Below are positions 1-4,010 of a DNA stretch of 6,326 bases, piece after piece. This stretch comes from SAR324 cluster bacterium. Lineage in GTDB: Bacteria; Bdellovibrionota; UBA2361; JAAZON01. The notes under the pieces were generated by a model. That model worked only from the letters and a program-made list of their open reading frames with translations. It was not told where the DNA came from and made no database searches. Numbering within the stretch: position 1 is the stretch's first letter; the number at the start of each line of letters is the position of its first letter. The stretch is taken from assembly GCA_012797725.1 (NCBI GenBank), contig JAAZON010000125.1, positions 1 through 6,326 of the forward strand, read 5' to 3'. The translations under genes were made by a program, and so were the position numbers.

Positions 1-1
1 G

Positions 2-409
2 GGATCTGAGCGTTCTGCATCAATTGGCTTTGTGAAGGGCCAGATTAGTTCGGGACAAGAAGAAGCGATAAAACGTCTATTTAAGCCAGAATTTCGAAAT
101 AGACTAGATGAAACCGTTTATTTTAAAGCCCTTCCAGTAGAAGTTGTAAAGAATATTGTTCTGAAATTTGTTCATGAGCTTGAATCCCAACTTAAAGAAA
201 GGAAAATTTCATTTAGTTTATCAGATGAGGCCGTAGAATATTTAGCGAACCAAGGTTTCGATCCAGAATTTGGGGCTCGCCCAATGGCACGGTTGATTCA
301 GAGAGAAATTAAAGATCCATTGGCTGATGAGATTCTTTTTGGAAAGTTGCAAGGCGGCGGCAGGGTCAAGATCAATCTGAAGGATGGAAAGCTGGTTTTT
401 GATTATTAA
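2..409 (+). CDS. clpA: ATP-dependent Clp protease ATP-binding subunit ClpA, C-terminal 135 residues (5' truncated by window edge)
   Basis: ClpA is the AAA+ unfoldase that feeds substrates into the cytoplasmic ClpP peptidase. Only the end of its second AAA+ module is present. Seen in the sequence, numbering the fragment from position 2: an IGF tripeptide at residues 8-10, in the place of the IGL/IGF loop that docks onto ClpP; the FKPEFRNRLDE stretch (about residues 27-37), which is the box VII/arginine-finger region; and GARPMARLIQ (about 91-100), the sensor-2 motif at the start of the small C-terminal domain. The protein ends in a short beta-rich tail (GGGRVKINL, then KLVFDY) with a TAA stop. 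The IGF loop and the PLADEILFG segment favour ClpA over ClpB, which lacks the ClpP loop. The frame is open to the left edge, so the true start lies outside. A GTG at 32 is internal and is not a start. No downstream partner gene is close on the same strand. Confidence 0.95.
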   Translation, partial: GSERSASIGFVKGQISSGQEEAIKRLFKPEFRNRLDETVYFKALPVEVVKNIVLKFVHELESQLKERKISFSLSDEAVEYLANQGFDPEFGARPMARLIQREIKDPLADEILFGKLQGGGRVKINLKDGKLVFDY

Positions 410-436
410 GCTTTGTGATCTAAAAAACAATGTCAT

Positions 437-481
437 CCCTAGCCCGTTTTTCTTACGTTCTGTGAGAAAAATGGGCTAGGG
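437..481 (+). terminator. Long hairpin downstream of clpA, probable transcription end
   Basis: The arms at 437-456 and 462-481 pair over all 20 positions if two G-U wobbles are allowed, around a 5-nt loop (457-461). It begins 28 nt after the clpA stop, which suggests a 3'-end or terminator role. It is not a textbook intrinsic terminator on the + strand, because no U-run follows the right arm; the U-run lies inside the left arm. On the - strand the hairpin is followed after about 6 nt by TTGTTTTTTA, so it would look more classical for transcription arriving from the right, yet no - strand gene ends here. An RNA-stability role is an alternative. Confidence 0.5.
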
Positions 482-604
482 CCATGGGAACTCTACAAGA
501 GACTGAAGAGCTTAGATTTAGACTAATGAGAGTCTTCGAATTTTAATACCGATTATATATCTATCAGTTGATTGCTATATATGTTAAGGAAGAAATTTCA
601 TTAT

Positions 605-1497
605 ATGATCATTAAAAAGCAATAGTTGTCAAAAGGATAAAAGTTTTCGAACATGTAAAATTAACGAAAAAGTTTGAGGATTCTCTTCAGAAGCTCTACC
701 AGCCAGACCAAGATCAGTGAGAGTTTGGAGGAATTAACCGCATTAAAGATGGAGATGGGTTTTAAAGCCTGAGTCTATTGAATCTTTGACAAGTTAGATC
801 CTTCCCCGGAAGATTTGGTTATTGATATAGGGTTTAGAAGGGGTTTTTATGCTAAATACATAAGAAGCCTTACTTATTCCAGATATATTGGAATTGAATA
901 CGATTGGGTCATTATTAAAGAAGCTAAGACCAAAGTACCTCTGAAAAATTTTGGCTATTTGAAGCGGCACAGTTGATGAAGCGATATTGAATGAGGTTCT
1001 TGAACATGTTTCGGATGATAGAGCTGCCTTGAAGGGAATTTTTAGAAGACTTGAGCCAAGTAGGAAACTTGCCCTGACAGTTCCCAATGCAAAATGTTCT
1101 TTTCTATTGGGATCCCATCAAATAGATGAAAACCTGATTAAAATTGCTACTGAATTGCCAAGGCATCTTTGCCAGGGGTTGGATAAATCATGAGCGATGA
1201 TATACAGAAGAGGAAATTAGAGCCCTTGTTTATAAGACTGGATTTGAAATTCGAGAAACAACTCTTTTGACCTGCTTTCGTTTTCCATTTATGCAATTTC
1301 TGGTTATGGAATTGGAAAGAAAATTCAGGTTCGTGGATTTGCGCCTCGTTATTTAGCCACGTCTGTCGATCGTTATTCGCGATCTCCTGCCAATCGAAGA
1401 AAGTTCGAGATAATTTCTTTGCTAAGAAATGTTTTTGAGGTGGTAGATGCATCAAATATAAAAAGACGACCTAGGTCTGTATCGATTTCTTTCGGGA
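605..1497 (+). pseudogene. Decayed class I SAM-dependent methyltransferase
   Basis: Coding segments of one methyltransferase can be followed through several frames. Pieces in order: KVFEHVKLTKKFEDSLQKLY (frame open 616-720); SLEELTALKMEMGFKA (~723-771); DPSPEDLVIDIGFRRGFYAKY (~785-973), in which the glycine-rich SAM motif I (normally DIGCGxG) is damaged; then after a frameshift near 965 NEVLEHVSDDRAALKGIFRR and LALTVPNAK (966-1193), the post-motif II region. After another shift near 1100 come FYWDPIK and GWINHER, an in-frame TGA, then YTEEEIRALVYKTGFEIRE (~1200-1290). A last shift near 1295 gives YGIGKKIQ and SLLRNVFEVVDASN, resembling the C-terminal segment of glycan-cluster methyltransferases. 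The likely original start is ATG 605, with AAGGAAG upstream, but a stop follows after six codons. The original substrate cannot be told; enzymes of this type usually modify surface sugars or lipid carriers. Non-functional. Confidence 0.72.
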
Positions 1498-1731
1498 ATC
1501 GTTTTAGAAGTGCCAACAATCTCTGCAGATATTCTAGGATTGAAAGTATTTCCACAGGCCACTGGCTTTGGTGACATTTTCAGAATAGACGATCCTCCTG
1601 CATTAGCAAAAGCAGTTGTTGAAGCTGTGAAGAACAGAGAAACAATAATGGGGAAAAAAAGTAATGTTGCAGTTGTATTGGACAAAGGCAAAATCCTGGG
1701 GACTTGGCGCAAAATTCTCATTCAGCAGTGA
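1486..1731 (+). pseudogene. Internal fragment of a GT4-type glycosyltransferase
   Basis: The frame is open from 1462 to the TGA at 1729-1731. Its middle reads IVLEVPTISADILGLKVF, then GDIFRIDDPPALAKAVVEAV. This matches the donor-sugar-binding half of GT-B fold family 4 enzymes (the pattern E-A-x-A-x-x-x-P-V-I-x-x-x-x-x-G, then G-x-x-x-x-x-x-D-P-x-x-L-A-x-A-I). About four residues expected between the leading hydrophobic strand and VPT appear to be missing. Everything N-terminal, including the acceptor domain, is absent; the preceding DNA belongs to the methyltransferase relic. GTG 1510 could in principle start a 73-residue peptide, but it would begin mid-domain. Homology fades after about 1640. 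A dead fragment is the best reading. The family is clear, the specificity is not. Confidence 0.6.
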
Positions 1732-1798
1732 GGTAGTTAAATACTACGCGTTGCAGGAGCGTTCATACTATCTGAGAAAAATCAAGAAGGAAAAATAA
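1703..1798 (+). pseudogene. Possible C-terminal tail of a GT2-type glycosyltransferase
   Basis: A 31-codon stretch ending in TAA reads LGAKFSFSSEVVKYYALQER followed by SYYLRKIKKEK, in a different frame from the preceding GT4 fragment and overlapping its end. The order of a small/serine patch, then VxYYxLxxRxYxLRK, resembles the C-terminal amphipathic helix of GT2 (rhamnosyltransferase-like) enzymes, where YYxxRNRLYFLRK is common. The LDKGKILG at the end of the GT4 frame (about 1678-1701) may belong to the same piece before a frame change. The match is short, so the assignment is tentative. It would be one more relic of a glycan-biosynthesis cluster. Confidence 0.33.
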
Positions 1799-1890
1799 AA
1801 AAATCTCAGCACTGTCTGATTTAGGCAGAAGATAACTGTTTATGGCCTTTTTAAAAGATATCCAGCAGATAAAATTCCCCCGCCCTTTGA

Positions 1891-2049
1891 GAAACTCAAA
1901 GTAATTTACTGAACCGAGCCTCTTCGAAAAGATTTGAAGCTGGAGCTGGAACGCATGGTATTGAGCTTGCATCCTCAGAAGCAATGGAAACACTTGCCGA
2001 GGGCGCAGCCAATAATGCAGCTAACGAACTTCTTAGTGCTGGCCATTAG
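1891..2049 (+). pseudogene. Short coding-like remnant of unrecognised family
   Basis: After a TGA at 1888-1890 the frame is open for 52 codons to TAG at 2047-2049. The second half has a clean protein-like composition: FEAGAGTHGIELASSEAMET, then LAEGAANNAANELLSAGH. It is rich in Ala, Glu and Gly and looks helical. No ATG, GTG or ribosome-binding site stands at its beginning, so it is probably the 3' end of a gene whose 5' part is gone. GAGTHGIEL faintly recalls the GAGxKGKxxE motif of GT4 enzymes, but the alignment does not hold beyond that. It is followed 7 nt later by a hairpin, as a natural 3' end would be. Function unknown. Confidence 0.3.
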
Positions 2050-2055
2050 GCACAT

Positions 2056-2078
2056 AGTCCCAGTCTATAATGGGGACT
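2056..2078 (+). terminator. Hairpin after the 1891-2049 remnant
   Basis: AGTCCC (2056-2061) pairs with GGGACT (2073-2078) around an 11-nt loop, with two further outer pairs (2053-2054 with 2080-2081) across one mismatch. It starts 7 nt after the TAG stop. Only a short TTT follows, so as an intrinsic terminator it is weak. Confidence 0.28.
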
Positions 2079-2081
2079 TTG

Positions 2082-2700
2082 GATGTACTGCAGGTTTCAT
2101 CCTTAGTCACCCAGAAGTAAACGCTCCACAAAGCCCAAGAGTATCACTTAGATAGGATCGGTATATAATCAGTCGGTCCCATCCGTGAAGACGACTCTCC
2201 TAGTGGAGACGGAATCTTCTGTTTTCCAAGTGGGATTATCCCGCTCGTCGACCGCGGGATCTGAAGAGTGTTAGCATTCCTTCATATCCACAGGTCTTGT
2301 GCGCTTGAGCGAGTCCCCACGCCAGAAGATCCGTGTGCGTTCGGCTTCTGGGCATTATGCCAGACCATACACTACTCTATTTGAGTAGCTGCATATATGT
2401 CGCTCCAACTTGCTTTTCAGCTGGTGTGCTTCTTAAGCTGCATTGTATCGTTCACGCACTGCATAGCTTGATTTGTAGTTCCTATCATCCCTTAAGAGCG
2501 AGTCGGTTGATTGAGGGTTTCGACGTCCTTGTCGCTACAACCGATGAAGGGTTCGCGCTAGGTGACGCGACGCTCTTCGAGGACGAAAGGGTGTGGAACT
2601 ACGCTTCCACAGCTACTGCCGCACGGGGTTCGTCCAACTGCGCCCGCGAAGCCATTCCCAGCCAGCTTCAAAAGCTGCTGGATCATTTCATTTAGGTGGT
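2082..2700. other. Non-coding or decayed region with a GC-rich core; no confident gene
   Basis: About 600 bases with no gene I can name. The part from ~2281 to 2690 is unusually GC-rich: 2521-2580 and 2581-2640 each count 36 of 60. The longest frame, from GTG 2333 to TAG 2693-2695 (120 codons), is Cys/His-rich at its start and lacks a good ribosome-binding site. Its second half, RLIEGFDVLVATTDEGFALG and on through FEDERVW, is acidic and protein-like, while the opposite strand there is Ser-rich in the way antisense frames usually are. It may therefore be a + strand fragment of an unrecognised gene. Small palindromes occur at 2232-2242 (GGGATTATCCC) and around 2240-2258 (CCCGC pairing with GCGGG, a GTCGAC in between). 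No tRNA, intron or insertion-sequence end was seen. Confidence 0.4.
2658..2681. repeat. Inverted repeat / hairpin between the GC-rich region and the flagellin
   Basis: CCAGCCAGCTT (2658-2668) pairs with AAGCTGCTGG (2672-2681), leaving one bulged C and a 3-nt loop. On the + strand it is followed by ATCATTTCATTT, so it could end transcription coming from the left. For the - strand flagellin it lies 57 nt past the stop codon and has no U-run after it, so its use there is less likely. Confidence 0.35.
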
Positions 2701-2737
2701 GCTCGTGGCGATATTTTTTTCATATCAGCCTCTTTTT

Positions 2738-3610
2738 TTATCCTTTAACCGGTTTCAATAACTCAAGAGCAATGCTTGGCTGCATATTCGCATGCGCGAG
2801 TACAGCAGAAGCTGCTTGCTGAGTAATTTGTAGGGCTGCCATTTTTGCGACTTCGAATGCGGTATCAACATCTCGTATCTGGTGCTCAGCTCCAAGCAAG
2901 TTTTCTCGTACCGATTGAAGGTTATTTACTGCTATTTCCAGGCGACTTTCTGAAGCACCAAGAGCTCCTCTACGACCTGCGACATTGTCAATTGCATCCC
3001 GAACGGCAGCTAGAGCAGTCACTGCTGCTGCGCGAGAATCATCCTCAGTTGCGGCGATGATGCTGTACATGAGGACTGAAGATCCTCCAACTGCGAGATC
3101 CAGGGCTTCGAGAGTGGCGCTAATTGCATCAATTTGAATTCTTGAATTCGAGAATGCATCAAAACCAACCTGGGCGAAGATTGTTCGGGAATTGGACAAC
3201 AGAGTCATGTTGTTGAATTTTGTGATTTTTGCGATACGGTCTATTTCTGATCCCAATGCAACAAATTCTGCATGCATTGCAGAACGCTGCAAATTGCGGA
3301 AAGTACCAGTTGCTGACTGCTGAGCAAGCTCAGCCATTCTTTGTAAGATGTTGGAGATGGTTTCAAGAGCTGAATCTTCTATGCGGACTAGAGAGATAGC
3401 ATCGTTTGCATTTTGTATGGCGACGTTTGCAATTAGGGCGTCTCTTCGTAAAACAGCAGCGAGGTGTAAACCAGCCGGATCGTCTGAGGCGTCATTGATC
3501 CTCAAGCCTGAGGAAAGACGCTGATAGGTCTTGCTCAGATCCGAACTAGCGGCGTTGAGCGCACGCGCAGAGCGCAGCGCTGCGATGTTTAACCCTATTG
3601 TAATACTCAC
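2738..3610 (-). CDS. fliC: Flagellin, short type without a variable central domain
   Basis: The structural subunit of the flagellar filament, exported by the flagellar type III apparatus and polymerised outside the cell. Seen in 290 residues: N-terminal D0/D1 (about 1-140) with GLNIAAL near the start, LSSGLRINDASDDPAGL (32-48), NDAISL and LQRMAELAQQSATGT, equivalent to the conserved LQRxRELAVQ stretch; C-terminal D1/D0 (about 205-290) with RRGALGASESRLE, NLLGAEHQIRDVDTAFEVAK and ITQQAASAVLAHANMQP. Only ~65 residues lie between, so the surface-exposed D2/D3 region is essentially absent. Odd points: a GTG start; an end in LLKPVKG, a few residues beyond the usual final SLL; several uncommon substitutions (HLAAVLR in place of the usual AIS-x-x-x-R). 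GTG 3610 is chosen because MSITI then aligns with family N-termini and a GACGAGG ribosome-binding site lies 9 nt upstream. The frame is clean. No other flagellar gene is adjacent. Confidence 0.93.
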   Translation of the reverse strand: MSITIGLNIAALRSARALNAASSDLSKTYQRLSSGLRINDASDDPAGLHLAAVLRRDALIANVAIQNANDAISLVRIEDSALETISNILQRMAELAQQSATGTFRNLQRSAMHAEFVALGSEIDRIAKITKFNNMTLLSNSRTIFAQVGFDAFSNSRIQIDAISATLEALDLAVGGSSVLMYSIIAATEDDSRAAAVTALAAVRDAIDNVAGRRGALGASESRLEIAVNNLQSVRENLLGAEHQIRDVDTAFEVAKMAALQITQQAASAVLAHANMQPSIALELLKPVKG

Positions 3611-3619
3611 TGTTTAGAA

Positions 3620-3626
3620 CCTCGTC
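3620..3626 (-). promoter_or_regulatory. Ribosome-binding site supporting the GTG start of the flagellin
   Basis: On the minus strand GACGAGG stands 9 nt before the GTG at 3610-3608. It decides the start: no ATG lies in a better place, and the GTG also gives the expected flagellin N-terminus. Confidence 0.6.
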
Positions 3627-3649
3627 TTTTAGCGCGCTAATAACGAAGT

Positions 3650-3856
3650 TCAGTTGTGTGAAGCATTACTATGTAACCCTTCATTCTTCGCCTTCTTGGC
3701 TAGCATTAAGCCAACTTCTTCCTTGAGTTCCTGCAAAACACCCCTGTAAGCAGAAACATAGCCCTCAAGGAGATTTATCGACTGGTGAATAAGGGGTCTT
3801 TAAAAGAATCTTCCTAACTCCTTAAGAACTTGATGGAATTTGGGATTTATCAATCT
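3650..3856 (-). pseudogene. Interrupted coding relic upstream of the flagellin, unrecognised
   Basis: Reading the minus strand downwards from 3856 gives RLINPKFHQVLKELGRFF, a TAA at 3802-3800, then in the same frame INLLEGYVSAYRGVLQELKE (after a seven-residue lead), continuing EVGLMLAKKAKNEG to a TGA at 3652-3650. The composition (Leu/Lys/Glu heptad-like spacing) looks like a real helical protein, and no other frame here looks coding. A further in-frame TAA sits at 3859-3857, with LDFPLS before it. No start codon follows the 3802-3800 stop until an internal TTG, so the piece is probably dead. It ends 39 nt before the flagellin GTG, the spacing expected for a co-transcribed small gene. I do not recognise the family; the ends do not match FliS, FlaG or CsrA. 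Confidence 0.45.
3698..3713 (-). promoter_or_regulatory. Possible sigma-54-type promoter for the flagellin
   Basis: On the minus strand TGGCTTAATGCTAGCC has the GG-N10-GC spacing of -24/-12 promoters, with TGGC as a good -24 half and TAGC as an imperfect -12 half (usual TTGC). Transcription would begin near 3687, giving a leader of about 77 nt before the GTG. Sigma-54 commonly drives flagellin or hook genes in some lineages. Against it: the motif falls inside a coding-like relic on the same strand, and 16 nt with such loose constraints can occur by chance. No good sigma-28 site (TAAA-N15-GCCGATAA) was seen. Confidence 0.25.
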
Positions 3857-4010
3857 TTAACTTAAAGGAAAATCCAATAAAAATGAGTTATTTCATATAT
3901 TTAATTATCATCGACATGGCAAATATTGAATATTATTGAAGAAATTTTCAAGGATTTTGCATCTATAGACTTGTACAAATTTTTCGCATTTTTCTACGAG
4001 AATTTCGTAA

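Noticed and set aside
1763..1993. 76-codon minus-strand frame
   Set aside because: Low-complexity Phe/Leu/Ser content opposite the coding-like 1891-2049 frame; no start site evidence.
2053..2330. Possible tRNA or structured RNA gene
   Set aside because: Hairpins and a GTTTCATCC-like string were checked, but no cloverleaf with acceptor, anticodon and T-arm could be built.
2333..2695. 120-codon + strand frame called as a gene
   Set aside because: No convincing ribosome-binding site, a Cys/His-rich unlikely first half, no recognised domain. Described within the GC-rich region and kept only as a possible fragment.
2845..3060. 71-codon + strand frame
   Set aside because: Antisense to the conserved C-terminal part of the flagellin; no start signal and no family resemblance.
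3721..3770. Inverted repeat CCTTGAG ... CTCAAGG
   Set aside because: Seven-base arms 36 nt apart, inside the coding relic, where they encode LLEG and ELKE. Probably codon coincidence.
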